59,393 nucleotides of DNA from Cytophagaceae bacterium (GTDB taxonomy: Bacteria > Bacteroidota > Bacteroidia > Cytophagales > Spirosomataceae), in contig JAIYBU010000038.1 in assembly GCA_027488335.1 (NCBI GenBank), forward strand, positions 1 through 59,393. The letters are read 5' to 3'. Position 1 is the first letter of the stretch. Every line of letters begins with the position of its first letter. The notes under the pieces are model-generated. The model did no database searches, was not told where the DNA came from, and worked only from the letters and a program-made list of their open reading frames with translations. A program made the translations under genes and the position numbers. Below, one piece after another: positions 27,076-36,464 of this stretch.

Positions 27076-27117
27076 TTCAAAATAAACTTCCAATAATCTT
27101 TGAAAGTTTATTTTGAA
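27076..27117. promoter_or_regulatory. Putative GbsR operator: perfect 14+14 bp inverted repeat
   Basis: TTCAAAATAAACTT (27076-27089) and AAGTTTATTTTGAA (27104-27117) are perfect reverse complements separated by 14 nt. The repeat sits between gbsR (minus) and ribBA (plus), 18 nt from the gbsR start codon and 48 nt before the ribBA -7 element. A further partial copy (TTTGAAAGATTCTCAAAG) overlaps its right side. Position and symmetry fit an operator for a dimeric MarR-type repressor. Confidence 0.7.
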
Positions 27118-27164
27118 AGATTCTCAAAGACTGCTTTAAATACGTTATAATTATCGAAATCTAT

Positions 27165-27172
27165 TACCTTTG
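27165..27172 (+). promoter_or_regulatory. -7 element (TACCTTTG) of ribBA
   Basis: Exact TAnnTTTG match 55 nt upstream of the ribBA ATG. No RFN (FMN riboswitch) signature is present in the 55-nt leader. Confidence 0.6.
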
Positions 27173-27227
27173 TAAACGTTTCCGATAGGAAAACAGTTTG
27201 TTAGTTATATAGAACTTAAAGATATAA

Positions 27228-28433
27228 ATGGAATTAGACCGCATAGAAGACGCAATCGAAGCGATTCGTAATGGAGAGATTATCATCGTAGTTGATGACG
27301 AAGACCGTGAAAACGAAGGTGATTTTATATCTGCCGCCGAAAAAACTACACCCGAAATGGTCAATTTCATGGTGAAGGAAGGTAGGGGCTTGATGTGTAC
27401 ACCACTTACTCGTAAACGTTGTGAAGAATTGGAATTGGATATGATGGTGGGTAAAAACACCGCCCAACACGAAACGGCCTTCACTGTGTCGGTCGATTTG
27501 TTGGGTAATGGCTGCACTACAGGGATTTCAGCCAGCGACCGTGCAAAAACCATTCAGGCACTCGTAAATCCTAATACTAAGCCCGAAGATTTGGGTCGCC
27601 CAGGGCATATTTTTCCGTTGCGTGCTGCCGAAGGAGGTGTAATTCGTCGTTCAGGTCATACCGAAGCTGCTATTGATTTAGCTGTTTTAGCTGGCCTTCA
27701 ACCTGCGGGTGTTTTGATTGAGATTCTGAACGAAGATGGTACAATGGCACGTTTGCCACAATTATTTGAGATTGCTAAGAAATTTAATCTTAAATTGGTG
27801 AGTATCAAAGATTTAATTGAGTATCGTCTCGAAAAAGAATCCTTGATAAAGCGTGAAATTGGCGTAAATATGCCAACCGAATGGGGCAATTTCGATATGG
27901 TAGCTTTTCGTCAACTCGATAACGACCAACTGCATTTAGCTCTTATTAAAGGAACTTGGGAAGAAGACGAACCCGTGATGGTACGTGTACATTCATCGTG
28001 CGTAACGGGAGATATCTTTGGTTCGTGTCGATGTGATTGTGGGCCGCAGCTTCATGCTGCCATGAAAATGGTAGAAAAAGAAGGTAAAGGTGTTATATTA
28101 TATATGAATCAGGAAGGGCGTGGTATTGGGTTATTAAACAAACTGAAAGCTTACAAATTGCAAGAAATGGGGCGTGATACCGTAGAAGCGAATCTCGAAT
28201 TAGGTTTCAAGATGGATGAGCGTGATTATGGCGTTGGAGCTCAAATTTTGAGGAATTTAGGAATCAAAAAAATGAGATTGATTTCAAACAATCCTAAAAA
28301 ACGAGCAGGTTTGATTGGCTACGGTTTAGAAATCATAGATTCGATTCCAGTAGAGATACCCGCAAATCCTCATAACATTGCATATTTGCAAACCAAACGA
28401 GATAAAATGGGACATAATATTATGGGTTCTTAA
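27228..28433 (+). CDS. ribBA: Bifunctional 3,4-dihydroxy-2-butanone-4-phosphate synthase / GTP cyclohydrolase II
   Basis: A 401-residue fusion that makes both precursors of riboflavin. Residues 1-200 are Rib[11 protein letters not shown] at 23-32 and GHTEAAIDL (about 145-153) form the active site for ribulose 5-phosphate. Residues 205-401 are RibA: zinc ligands Cys258, Cys269 and Cys271 with the spacing known from E. coli RibA, followed by NQEGRGIGL and the catalytic Arg. The length is typical of RibBA. It has its own promoter and terminator; no other rib gene is adjacent. Confidence 0.97.
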   Translation: MELDRIEDAIEAIRNGEIIIVVDDEDRENEGDFISAAEKTTPEMVNFMVKEGRGLMCTPLTRKRCEELELDMMVGKNTAQHETAFTVSVDLLGNGCTTGISASDRAKTIQALVNPNTKPEDLGRPGHIFPLRAAEGGVIRRSGHTEAAIDLAVLAGLQPAGVLIEILNEDGTMARLPQLFEIAKKFNLKLVSIKDLIEYRLEKESLIKREIGVNMPTEWGNFDMVAFRQLDNDQLHLALIKGTWEEDEPVMVRVHSSCVTGDIFGSCRCDCGPQLHAAMKMVEKEGKGVILYMNQEGRGIGLLNKLKAYKLQEMGRDTVEANLELGFKMDERDYGVGAQILRNLGIKKMRLISNNPKKRAGLIGYGLEIIDSIPVEIPANPHNIAYLQTKRDKMGHNIMGS

Positions 28434-28526
28434 AAATATTAGGCACGCATAACAATTTCTTAACGAAACGAAATTGAATTTTACCAATATTTTTCATTAA
28501 GAATCTTATAAAAACTTGTATTTCAG

Positions 28527-28566
28527 GCACTTACCGAAATAAAAAGGGTAGGTGCTTATTTTTTTT
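28527..28566 (+). terminator. Intrinsic terminator after ribBA
   Basis: GCACTTACC and GGTAGGTGC pair (one T-G wobble) around an 11-nt loop, followed by an eight-T run. It lies about 95 nt after the stop. Confidence 0.85.
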
Positions 28567-28651
28567 AGAGAAAAATTTTAAGACCTTTGCACTGGAAATT
28601 TAAAAACCACTAATGATTTTTACTTCAAACATTTCTAACTCCAAAAAAAAC

Positions 28652-31600
28652 ATGATGCGAAAATTTACTTTTACGCAAAAAGCTTTTAGCTTTCTTGTAG
28701 TAATGCTTTTTGCTTTTCAAGGCTTTGCACAGGTTACAACCTCTTCTATTAGCGGTTTGGTAGCAGATGCTAAAGGCGAAGGTTTACCAGGTGCAACGGT
28801 TGTTGCAGTTCACGTACCATCGGGTACTAAATATGGTACAGTTTCAAACACTGCAGGTCGTTACATACTTCCTTCGGTTCGTGTTGGTGGCCCATACAAA
28901 GTTACATTTACATTTGTTGGTTACAAAGAAGCAGTAAAAGAAGGTATTATTACCAGCTTAGGTTCAGCTGCTAACGTTGACGTTAAATTAGATGAGGCGG
29001 GCACTTTCTTAGAAGAAATCAAAGTTACTTCAGGTCGTTCGGATATTATTTCTTCAAGCCGTACGGGTGCTTCTACTACTTTGGGCTTGAATGCTGTTAA
29101 TAGCTTACCAACGATTGGTCGTACTATTGATGACATCACTAAATATAATGCTTACAGTAATGGCCGCTCTTTTGCAGGTCAAGATAGCCGTTTGAATAAC
29201 TTCACTATTGATGGTTCGGTTTTCAATAATGGTTTCGGTTTAGGTAGTTCGTCACAAGCGGGTGGACGTACTGGTACAACTGCAGTATCTCTTGATGCGA
29301 TTGAGCAAGTACAAATCAACATCGCCCCTTTTGACGTTCGTCAATCAGGTTTTGCTGGTGCGGGTATCAACGCCGTAACTCGTTCAGGTACAAATGATGT
29401 AACAGGTTCGATATATTACCTTACAAGAGGAAGCGACATGGTTGGTAAAAAAGCAGATGGTAAAGATTTACCACCAGTAAATATCAACGAAAAAACATTT
29501 GGTTTCAGAGTTGGAGCTCCAATCATCAAAGATAAATTGTTTATTTTTGCAAACTTTGAAATGTTTAATAGTTCTACCCCAGCACTTACATGGTCTGCTA
29601 ACCGCAATGGTGCAACTGGTAACGTATCTCGTACTACTTACGCTGACTTACAAGATTTAGCAAGTTTTATGAGTTCTAATTTCGGTTGGGAAGCGGGTGA
29701 ACTTGATGGTTTCAACAACGAAATTAACAGTAAGAAAGCTTTGGTTCGTTTAGATTATAATATCAACAACAACCATAAATTATCAGTGCGTTATTCACAC
29801 CACGATTCTGGTTCAGATGCTATTATTAGTAATAGTAACAGTAGTAATACAGCAGGTAATGGTAACCGTACAAACTCGGCATTAGCATTATCACCACAAA
29901 ACACTGGTTATAAAATTGCTGATAATACTCGTTCGTTTGTTGCTGAATTAAACTCTACTTTCAAGGGTAAATTTGCTAATAACTTAATTGCTACATACAA
30001 TAAGCAAATCGAAGACCGTACTTACCGCACAGCTATTTTCCCAACGGTTGATATCTTGAATGCAGGAAGTACTTATACTTCAGTAGGTTTCGACCCATTC
30101 ACGCCTAATAATAAATTGAATTATTCTACGTTCAACGTAACAAATAACTTGAGTTATTTTGCTGGAAAACACAATATCACTTTTGGTTTATCTTACGAAG
30201 CATTCCAATCCAACAACGTGTTTTTCCCTGCGTCGAATGGTGTTTGGGTGTTTAACTCTATCGCCGATTTCAAAACAGCTGCTTTGGCTTATAAAGCTAA
30301 TCCAAGTCTTGCCGTTTCTCCAGTTCCAGTAGCACGTTTTAACTACCGTTACTCATTGTTACCAGACGGTGGCGAGCCTTTACAGACATTGAAACAAAAT
30401 ACGTATTCAACGTATTTGCAAGACGAATATTCTGTTAACCCTCGTTTGAAAGTTACAGCAGGTGTGCGTTTAGACTTATTTGATTATAATGATAAATACG
30501 CTATAGACTTCAATAACCCAGTTGTAGCAGGCTTAACTTACAAAGACGAGAACAACGCTGATTTGAAAATCTCAACTGGAGCTTTCCCAAGTAATAAAGT
30601 AATTGTAACTCCTCGTTTAGGTTTTAACTATGACGTAAAAGGAGATAAGAGTACGCAAATTCGTGGTGGTACTGGACTATTCGTTTCACGTATTCCACAA
30701 GTATTGGTTTCGAACCAATTGGGTAATAACGGCGTAAACACAGCTGTATTGAACTTTACTAATACAACTGCTTATCCGTTTACTACTGACCCAAGCCGTT
30801 TCAAACCAACTACTACTGATATTACTAAGCTTCCTGCGTATGTAATCAACGCATCGACGGATAATCTTAAAAATCCAATCATCTGGAAAAGTAGCTTAGC
30901 AATTGACCAAAAATTACCTTGGGGCTTAATCGGTACAGTTGAAGGTATCTATAATGATAATATTCAGGCTCTTCGTTATATTGATGGTAACTTGAAATCA
31001 CCAACAAGTAAATTTAATGGTCCAGATACTCGCGACCGTTTCCCAGCTTCTGGTTTATCAGGAGCAGCAGTGAACCCAGCTCGTTTTATCAATACTGCTA
31101 ATACAAACGCATTTATCTTGACTAACACAAAAGAAGGTTTCTCTTACTCTTTGACAGCTAAATTAGAGAAGACAGCTACTAAAGGTTTCAGTGGAATGAT
31201 TGGCTATACTTATGCTAAAGCAAAAGATTTGCAATCAGTAGCAAGTACTGTATTAGCTAATATCGCTACTGTACGAGGACAAAACTATTTGACTCCTTCT
31301 TGGTCTGATAACGATTTACGTCACCGTTTAGTAAGTTATGTAAACTATCGTATTAACTATGGTGGTAAATTAGGTGGTTCTACAATGTTTACGTTGGGTA
31401 TGGTTTCAAATAGCGGTTTCAAACTGTCTTACCTTTACGGAAATGATTTGAATGGCGATGGTCAGAACAACGACCTTATTTTTGTTCCAAATAAAGCTTC
31501 AGACCTTACCTTTGCTCCGTTAACAGTAGGTTCGGGTGCAACAGCGGTTACTTTCTCGCCTGAGCAACAAGCAACAGCTTTTGAGACATACATTAGCAAT

Positions 31601-31984
31601 CACCCTTATTTAAGCACAAAACGTGGTCAATACTCTGAAAGAAATGGTGCTGCTGTACCATCTTTGACTCGTTTTGACTTCACGGTTGAACAAGATTTCT
31701 ATGTAGCTACTGGCAAAAAAGGCAAGAAAAATACTATTCGTTTACGTTTTGACGTATTAAACGTAGGTAACCTTCTTAACAACAAGTGGGGTGTAGCGAT
31801 GTCGTCAACTGGTACAAACCCGTTGAGCTTAGCTTCTATCAGTGCTGATGGTGTTCCTTCTTACCGCATGGCTACTCAAGTAGTAGATGGAACAACTATC
31901 TTATTACGTGATGCTTTTGTGAAAAGTATTAATATCAATAACGTTTGGCAAGGACAATTCGGAATTCGTTATATTTTCGAATAA
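28652..31984 (+). CDS. Oar-like TonB-dependent outer membrane receptor
   Basis: A protein of about 1110 residues. I chose the ATG at 28652 (or 28655) because it opens a proper signal peptide ending FQGFAQ; the ATG at 28613 would add 13 residues. After the signal come a carboxypeptidase-regulatory-like domain ([20 protein letters not shown] to [12 protein letters not shown], about 22-110), a plug with the Oar-type motif [20 protein letters not shown] (about 220-240), and a beta-barrel ending in GIRYIFE, whose final aromatic residue fits BAM recognition. No SusD-like gene follows, so it is not a SusCD pair. The substrate is unknown; Oar proteins are linked to adhesion, secretion and nutrient uptake. 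Confidence 0.9.
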   Translation: MMRKFTFTQKAFSFLVVMLFAFQGFAQVTTSSISGLVADAKGEGLPGATVVAVHVPSGTKYGTVSNTAGRYILPSVRVGGPYKVTFTFVGYKEAVKEGIITSLGSAANVDVKLDEAGTFLEEIKVTSGRSDIISSSRTGASTTLGLNAVNSLPTIGRTIDDITKYNAYSNGRSFAGQDSRLNNFTIDGSVFNNGFGLGSSSQAGGRTGTTAVSLDAIEQVQINIAPFDVRQSGFAGAGINAVTRSGTNDVTGSIYYLTRGSDMVGKKADGKDLPPVNINEKTFGFRVGAPIIKDKLFIFANFEMFNSSTPALTWSANRNGATGNVSRTTYADLQDLASFMSSNFGWEAGELDGFNNEINSKKALVRLDYNINNNHKLSVRYSHHDSGSDAIISNSNSSNTAGNGNRTNSALALSPQNTGYKIADNTRSFVAELNSTFKGKFANNLIATYNKQIEDRTYRTAIFPTVDILNAGSTYTSVGFDPFTPNNKLNYSTFNVTNNLSYFAGKHNITFGLSYEAFQSNNVFFPASNGVWVFNSIADFKTAALAYKANPSLAVSPVPVARFNYRYSLLPDGGEPLQTLKQNTYSTYLQDEYSVNPRLKVTAGVRLDLFDYNDKYAIDFNNPVVAGLTYKDENNADLKISTGAFPSNKVIVTPRLGFNYDVKGDKSTQIRGGTGLFVSRIPQVLVSNQLGNNGVNTAVLNFTNTTAYPFTTDPSRFKPTTTDITKLPAYVINASTDNLKNPIIWKSSLAIDQKLPWGLIGTVEGIYNDNIQALRYIDGNLKSPTSKFNGPDTRDRFPASGLSGAAVNPARFINTANTNAFILTNTKEGFSYSLTAKLEKTATKGFSGMIGYTYAKAKDLQSVASTVLANIATVRGQNYLTPSWSDNDLRHRLVSYVNYRINYGGKLGGSTMFTLGMVSNSGFKLSYLYGNDLNGDGQNNDLIFVPNKASDLTFAPLTVGSGATAVTFSPEQQATAFETYISNHPYLSTKRGQYSERNGAAVPSLTRFDFTVEQDFYVATGKKGKKNTIRLRFDVLNVGNLLNNKWGVAMSSTGTNPLSLASISADGVPSYRMATQVVDGTTILLRDAFVKSININNVWQGQFGIRYIFE

Positions 31985-32006
31985 TTCTCCCAAAAATAGT
32001 TTTACT

Positions 32007-32036
32007 AAAAACCCCCGCTTTGAAGTGGGGGTTTTT
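32007..32036 (+). terminator. Intrinsic terminator after the Oar-like receptor gene
   Basis: AACCCCCGCTT and AAGTGGGGGTT form a GC-rich stem with one G-T wobble, followed by a T run. It ends 16 nt before the next start codon. Confidence 0.9.
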
Positions 32037-32051
32037 GCATTATCAAGCATT

Positions 32052-32738
32052 ATGAATAGACGACAAATCTTTGAACGCAAAATCTTTTCATTGTTTTGCG
32101 ATAGTAAGTCTGAAGCACAAAAACTGGTGCGTTTGTTGTATGAGCGTTTTGATGTAGAAAGCCATGATTATGAAGATAATGAGGTTTGGAATCTCGCTGA
32201 AAATTATTTTATCAATAAGGTAATTCCTCATAAAATAGAAGTTCGCAAAGCTGGAATGGACTTTTTAAAAGAAAAATGGTTTATAGAATTACTTTCCTTA
32301 TCGGATAGTTCGCATACAAAAGACCCAGTAGAGCAGTTCAAGTATAATCTTTGGATACACGACCTCTCAAAGTTTTCAATACAAGAGGCGTATGGTTATG
32401 CTGTACACGATTTCAAAAATCCTAAGCCAACGCAATCATTGTTCCAACGAGCGTGGCATCATCATAAGCTACAAAATGCTCATCACCCTGAGTATTGGTT
32501 GAGTGTTGAGCGTGGTGGTACAACAACGCCTCTACCTATGCCAAGCATATATGTAGGTGAGATGATAGCCGATTGGATAGGAGCATCGAAAAGCTATGGC
32601 ACAGATTTTAAAGAATGGTTACCCAAGAATTTACCTCAGTTTCTATGGCATCCTTATACAGCTAACCTTACGGCAGACTATCTTTCAAAGATGGGGTTTA
32701 AGGTCAGGAAGGAAGAACAGAAGTTGTATTTGGAATAA
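32052..32738 (+). CDS. DUF5662 family protein (HD-like histidine-rich)
   Basis: A 228-residue cytosolic protein starting at the ATG at 32052; a GTG-type extension to 32025 would run into the upstream terminator. The core LWIHDLSKFSIQEAYGYAV, then FQRAWHHHKLQNAHHPEYW and YVGEMIADWIG, is the DUF5662 pattern: HD, HHH and HH histidine clusters plus a conserved EMxADW, suggesting an HD-domain-like metal site for phosphohydrolase chemistry. No activity has been established for the family as far as I know. It is monocistronic and ended by a long hairpin shared with the cysteine desulfurase gene. Confidence 0.8.
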   Translation: MNRRQIFERKIFSLFCDSKSEAQKLVRLLYERFDVESHDYEDNEVWNLAENYFINKVIPHKIEVRKAGMDFLKEKWFIELLSLSDSSHTKDPVEQFKYNLWIHDLSKFSIQEAYGYAVHDFKNPKPTQSLFQRAWHHHKLQNAHHPEYWLSVERGGTTTPLPMPSIYVGEMIADWIGASKSYGTDFKEWLPKNLPQFLWHPYTANLTADYLSKMGFKVRKEEQKLYLE

Positions 32739-32747
32739 ATCAAAAGC

Positions 32748-32789
32748 ATTTCTTTTGGTCATAAACCCGAAGGTCTGACCAAAAGAAAT
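32748..32789. repeat. Perfect 13-bp inverted repeat between convergent genes
   Basis: ATTTCTTTTGGTC (32748-32760) and GACCAAAAGAAAT (32777-32789) with a 16-nt spacer. No clear T run follows, but the place between two convergent stops suggests a transcript-end structure. Confidence 0.7.
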
Positions 32790-32802
32790 AGTTAGAAAGG
32801 GG

Positions 32803-33945
32803 TCAGGCTTCAGCTCTGTAAAGTCCAGCCACAACTTCTACTACTTTATCAATTTCTTCAATAGTATTATATTTTCCGAAAGAGAAACGTACATTTCCTC
32901 GCTCTGGTTGCACATTTAAAGCACCTAATACGTGCGAGCCAACATCTGAGCCACTTGTACAGGCACTACCACCCGAACACGAAATTTGGGCAATATCGAG
33001 GTTAAACAGCAACATATCGTTATCCTCGCTTGGCGGAAGGCTTACATTTAAAACGGTATAAAGACTACGCTCCAAATTATCTGAATCTCCGTTGAATCTT
33101 ACATCGGGAATGGCAGTTTTTAAACCTTTAATCATTCTACTCTTTAAGCTTTCGATGTGTGTTTTATGTTGTTCCATTTCTTTGTAGGCTATTTCGAGGG
33201 CTTTAGCCAAACCTACAATTCCATAAACATTTTCGGTGCCACCACGCATATTACGCTCCTGCGAACCACCGTGAATAAATGGATGAATTTTACTGTCGGC
33301 ATTGATATACAAGAAGCCAACACCTTTTGGGCCGTGAAATTTATGAGCCGACCCAACCAGAAAATCTATTTTAGTATTTTGTACATCATGTTTGTAATGC
33401 CCCATTGTTTGTACGGTATCCGAATGGAAAATGGCATCGTATTTTTTGCACATTTCTCCTACTTTTTCTAAATCAATCAAATTACCAATTTCATTATTTC
33501 CGTGCATCAATGAAACTAAAGTACGGGGTTTTGTGCTTAAAAGCTCTTCTAAATGCTCTAAATCAACGTGGCCTTTTTCATCAAGATTCACAAAACTTAA
33601 TTCAATTGTGCCTCGTTTCATCAAATGTTCGAGTGTATGCAAGACTGCATGATGTTCGGTTGGCGAAGTGATGGCGTGTTTTATACCAAAAGTATCAATA
33701 CTGCACGTAATGGCTGTGTTATCAGCTTCTGTGCCACCCGAAGTAAAGAAAATCTCCGATGGTGAAGCATTGATTAGGCTTGCTACGGTCTTACGAGCCT
33801 TTTCAATAGCTGAACGTACTTGTCGCCCATGCGAGTGAATGGATGAAGGATTTCCGAAGTTTTCGGTCATTAGGGGTAACATTGCCTGCAAAACTTCATC
33901 ATCAAGGCGAGTAGTGGCGGCATTATCTAAATAAATTTTAGGCAT
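32803..33945 (-). CDS. Cysteine desulfurase family protein (NifS/IscS-like)
   Basis: A 380-residue PLP enzyme that takes sulfur from cysteine for Fe-S clusters or thiolated tRNA. It opens with IYLDNAATTRLDDEVL. The PLP-binding Lys202 lies in GSAHKFHGPKG and the persulfide-forming Cys329 in SGGSACTSGS, a short class II-like/IscS-type loop. The length is typical of the IscS/NifS branch (about 380-400). No iscU, sufE or thiI gene is adjacent, so the sulfur acceptor is not known. It has a well-spaced promoter upstream. Confidence 0.93.
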   Translation of the reverse strand: MPKIYLDNAATTRLDDEVLQAMLPLMTENFGNPSSIHSHGRQVRSAIEKARKTVASLINASPSEIFFTSGGTEADNTAITCSIDTFGIKHAITSPTEHHAVLHTLEHLMKRGTIELSFVNLDEKGHVDLEHLEELLSTKPRTLVSLMHGNNEIGNLIDLEKVGEMCKKYDAIFHSDTVQTMGHYKHDVQNTKIDFLVGSAHKFHGPKGVGFLYINADSKIHPFIHGGSQERNMRGGTENVYGIVGLAKALEIAYKEMEQHKTHIESLKSRMIKGLKTAIPDVRFNGDSDNLERSLYTVLNVSLPPSEDNDMLLFNLDIAQISCSGGSACTSGSDVGSHVLGALNVQPERGNVRFSFGKYNTIEEIDKVVEVVAGLYRAEA

Positions 33946-34007
33946 TGGTAAGGCTTGTAATGAATAATGTTTAATGCGTAAGGCTTACTGATTGATACAT
34001 TAATATA

Positions 34008-34038
34008 CAAAAATAATATTTGGTTTTTAATATTACAA
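34008..34038 (-). promoter_or_regulatory. Promoter of the cysteine desulfurase gene
   Basis: On the minus strand TTG (34036-34038), 20 nt, then TATTTTTG (34008-34015). This is one of the best matches in the window to the Bacteroidota -33/-7 consensus. The ATG is 62 nt downstream. Confidence 0.65.
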
Positions 34039-34125
34039 CCCACTATTTTGATAGACTAAAGCGAATATTCTTTGGTTTTTAGAAAATAGACTTTAGTTAG
34101 AAAAGGTTTAGATTTAGATAAAATA

Positions 34126-34157
34126 TTAGGAGAAAGTTAGTTTAAACCTAACTCCTA
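34126..34157 (-). terminator. Weak hairpin after the lrp-type gene
   Basis: TTAGGAG plus GTTAG on the left pair with CTAAC plus CTCCTAA-type sequence on the right with a small bulge; an AT-rich stretch follows on the minus strand. It lies 16 nt after the stop of the regulator. Confidence 0.4.
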
Positions 34158-34172
34158 AACTCTAATTTACAC

Positions 34173-34640
34173 CTAAAGCTCCACACTCACATTTCTCTTA
34201 AAAGCCGCTCCAAAATCAATCATTGATTCGGTTTTCAAAATTCCTGAAATATGGTCTATTTTGTCATACAAGACACTTCTCATGTGTTCGTTCGATTTTG
34301 CCACAATTCTGATGTATAGCGTGTATTGACCCGTAATATAATAGCATTCGGTTACTTCGGGTATTTTACGTAATTCTTCGATAATGGTTTTTGAGTCAGA
34401 ATCTTCTTTTAGAACAAGTCCAGTAAAAGCACTCCATTCGTAGCCAAGTTTTCGTTCGTCGAGAATAATTCCTGCACCTTTCAGAATACCGATTTTCTTC
34501 ATCCGAGTTACTCGCTGATGCACCATCGTATTCGATATATTGAGATTTTTAGCTATCTCAGAATAAGGCTTTCTACCATCTTTTTCGAGTTGAATCAAGA
34601 TTTTTTTATCATAATCATCTAATAAATTCTCATTTATCAT
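34173..34640 (-). CDS. Lrp/AsnC family transcriptional regulator
   Basis: A 155-residue regulator: an N-terminal winged HTH (LDDYDKKILIQLEKDGRKPY, then SEIAKNLNISNTMVHQRVTR) and a C-terminal RAM/AsnC ligand domain (about residues 65-145). It is divergent from rocD across 143 bp, so it most likely senses an amino acid and controls the ornithine aminotransferase gene. A -7 element (TAATTTTG) ends only 4 nt before the ATG, and no other start is possible without losing the HTH, so the mRNA is probably leaderless. Confidence 0.93.
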   Translation of the reverse strand: MINENLLDDYDKKILIQLEKDGRKPYSEIAKNLNISNTMVHQRVTRMKKIGILKGAGIILDERKLGYEWSAFTGLVLKEDSDSKTIIEELRKIPEVTECYYITGQYTLYIRIVAKSNEHMRSVLYDKIDHISGILKTESMIDFGAAFKRNVSVEL

Positions 34641-34644
34641 AAGT

Positions 34645-34652
34645 CAAAATTA
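34645..34652 (-). promoter_or_regulatory. -7 element (TAATTTTG) 4 nt before the lrp-type start codon
   Basis: Exact TAnnTTTG match on the minus strand, followed by ACTT and then ATG. Transcription would begin at or near the start codon. Confidence 0.5.
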
Positions 34653-34664
34653 ATTATATTAATT

Positions 34665-34672
34665 TATTTTTG
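34665..34672 (+). promoter_or_regulatory. -7 element (TATTTTTG) upstream of rocD
   Basis: Exact TAnnTTTG match on the plus strand, 111 nt before the rocD ATG, giving a leader of about 105 nt of AT-rich sequence with inverted-repeat character around AATTAATTATATTAATTT. The region probably holds Lrp sites. Confidence 0.45.
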
Positions 34673-34783
34673 GTTTATATTTATTTTAAAATGTAAAAAT
34701 AAAGTAAATATGTTTCATAATAAAATTATATCAAGTCAATATAACATATTTGAATATTAATTCAGAATAAACTAAAGAAAATT

Positions 34784-36019
34784 ATGCTTACTGATATTTC
34801 ACTCAGCGAACAACTAATCGAACTCGAAGAACGCTACGGAGCTCATAACTACCATCCAATTTCGGCTGTCCTCGACCGTGGCGAAGGCGTTTATGTGTGG
34901 GATGTTGAAGGGAAACGTTATTATGATTTTCTTTCGGCTTATTCGGCTGTTAATCAAGGGCATTGTCACCCTCGAATTATTAACGCACTCATTGAGCAAT
35001 CACAAAAACTAACGCTTACCTCAAGAGCATTTTATAGCTCAATGTTGGGGCGTTATGAAGAGTATATCACCAATTATTTTGGGTATGACCGGGTTTTACC
35101 GATGAATACAGGCGTTGAAGCCGTAGAAACTGCACTGAAATTATGCCGTAAATGGGGCTACCAAGTAAAAGGAATTCCAGAAAATAAAGCTAAAATAATC
35201 TTTGCAGGAGGTAATTTTCACGGACGCACACTTTCAGTGGTTTCAGCATCAACCGACCCAACGGCACGCAAAGAATTTGGGCCTTATATGACAGGCTTCG
35301 AGACCGTTCCGTATAATAATATCGAGGCTCTCGAAGAAGCACTGATTAATGACCCTTATGTAGCGGGTTTTATTTTTGAGCCTATTCAGGGCGAAGCAGG
35401 TGTAGTTGTGCCTGATGATAATTATTTAAAGGAAGCCCATCGTCTGTGCAAGGCCAGTAATGTGCTTTTTATTGCCGATGAAATTCAGACAGGCATTGCT
35501 CGTACGGGTAAACTATTAGCTATCAATCATGTAGATGTTCGTCCCGACATTGTTATTCTCGGAAAAGCCCTTTCGGGAGGAGTGTTGCCAGTATCAGCAG
35601 TTTTGGCTGATGATGAAATTATGCTCACCATTAGACCTGGTGAACACGGCTCAACTTATGGTGGAAATCCGCTCGCCTGTGCCGTAGCGATGGAAGCTTT
35701 GCAGGTGGTAAAAGACGAACGATTGGCCGAGAATGCCGATTATTTGGGTAAGATTTTTCGCTCAGAAATGCAGAAATTAGTTGGAGAAACAAATATCGTA
35801 ACACAAGTCCGTGGACGTGGATTACTAAATGCAATCGTGGTAGATTCGCATGAAGATTCTGACTTGGCTTGGGATATTTGCATGAAATTTAAAGATAATG
35901 GTCTTTTGGCAAAACCAACGCATGGTAATAAGATTCGCTTAGCTCCGCCATTGGTCATGACCAAATCGCAGATGTGGGATTGTGTCGAGATTATATCTGA
36001 TGTTGTAAAAAGTTTTTAA
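34784..36019 (+). CDS. rocD: Ornithine--oxo-acid aminotransferase
   Basis: A 411-residue class III PLP aminotransferase that converts ornithine and 2-oxoglutarate to glutamate-5-semialdehyde and glutamate. The N-terminus ([20 protein letters not shown]) is diagnostic for ornithine aminotransferase, as are [19 protein letters not shown] and the PLP Lys261 in LGKALSGG. The conserved RTGKLLA and [11 protein letters not shown] segments follow. The length equals the family norm (about 400-415). It is divergent from an Lrp-type regulator and followed by a strong terminator. Confidence 0.95.
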   Translation: MLTDISLSEQLIELEERYGAHNYHPISAVLDRGEGVYVWDVEGKRYYDFLSAYSAVNQGHCHPRIINALIEQSQKLTLTSRAFYSSMLGRYEEYITNYFGYDRVLPMNTGVEAVETALKLCRKWGYQVKGIPENKAKIIFAGGNFHGRTLSVVSASTDPTARKEFGPYMTGFETVPYNNIEALEEALINDPYVAGFIFEPIQGEAGVVVPDDNYLKEAHRLCKASNVLFIADEIQTGIARTGKLLAINHVDVRPDIVILGKALSGGVLPVSAVLADDEIMLTIRPGEHGSTYGGNPLACAVAMEALQVVKDERLAENADYLGKIFRSEMQKLVGETNIVTQVRGRGLLNAIVVDSHEDSDLAWDICMKFKDNGLLAKPTHGNKIRLAPPLVMTKSQMWDCVEIISDVVKSF

Positions 36020-36037
36020 TGAATATGCTCCTGTTCT

Positions 36038-36074
36038 AAATGCAAAAACCCCAATTATTAGGGTTTTTGCATTT
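36038..36074. terminator. Bidirectional terminator between rocD and the repeat-protein gene
   Basis: AAATGCAAAAACCC and GGGTTTTTGCATTT are perfect complements around a 9-nt loop. A/T tracts within the stem make it usable from both sides. Confidence 0.85.
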
Positions 36075-36081
36075 GAAATTA

Positions 36082-36441
36082 CTATTTTTTCTTCGTATTT
36101 ATGGAATTCTCTTCAACCAATTGGGTATGCTTCATGAGTATTGTTGGGGCATCTCTCGAATAAGGTACAGAAGGTAGGATTACTACATTTTTATTGTTTT
36201 TTGTAGAGACACTCTCTTCGTTCGATTTTGTATGAATAATCAAAGGAGTTTTTTCTGCCAAAGCCTTTTGCTCTGCTGGTGTTTTTGGCTGCTCAGGGGT
36301 GGTGCGTATGGTTTTATTAATTGAATTGACCACTGATTCGTCATTCGACCTTGTATGAATAATTAATGGACTCTCGGGCTTGCGGTCTTGAGCAAAAACT
36401 GAACTTGCCCAGAGACTTAATAAAATGAATAGATATTTCAT
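36082..36441 (-). CDS. Small exported protein with an internal repeat
   Basis: A 119-residue protein with a signal peptide (1-17, ending SSVFA). The mature part contains a 13-residue repeat: PLIIHTRSNDESV at 25-37 and PLIIHTKSNEESV at 66-78, joined by a Pro/Lys/Glu-rich linker. I do not recognise a family and no catalytic residues are evident. It lies 23 nt downstream of the S74-chaperone protein gene on the same strand, so the two are probably co-transcribed and may act together at the cell surface. Confidence 0.65.
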   Translation of the reverse strand: MKYLFILLSLWASSVFAQDRKPESPLIIHTRSNDESVVNSINKTIRTTPEQPKTPAEQKALAEKTPLIIHTKSNEESVSTKNNKNVVILPSVPYSRDAPTILMKHTQLVEENSINTKKK

Positions 36442-36464
36442 GATATGTTTAGTCTTTAAATGAT

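Noticed and set aside
27173-27227. FMN riboswitch before ribBA
   Set aside because: The leader is only about 55 nt and contains no RFN-type conserved boxes or multi-helix structure.
28652-31984. SusC-type glycan importer
   Set aside because: No SusD partner follows, and the plug motif is of the Oar type rather than SusC.
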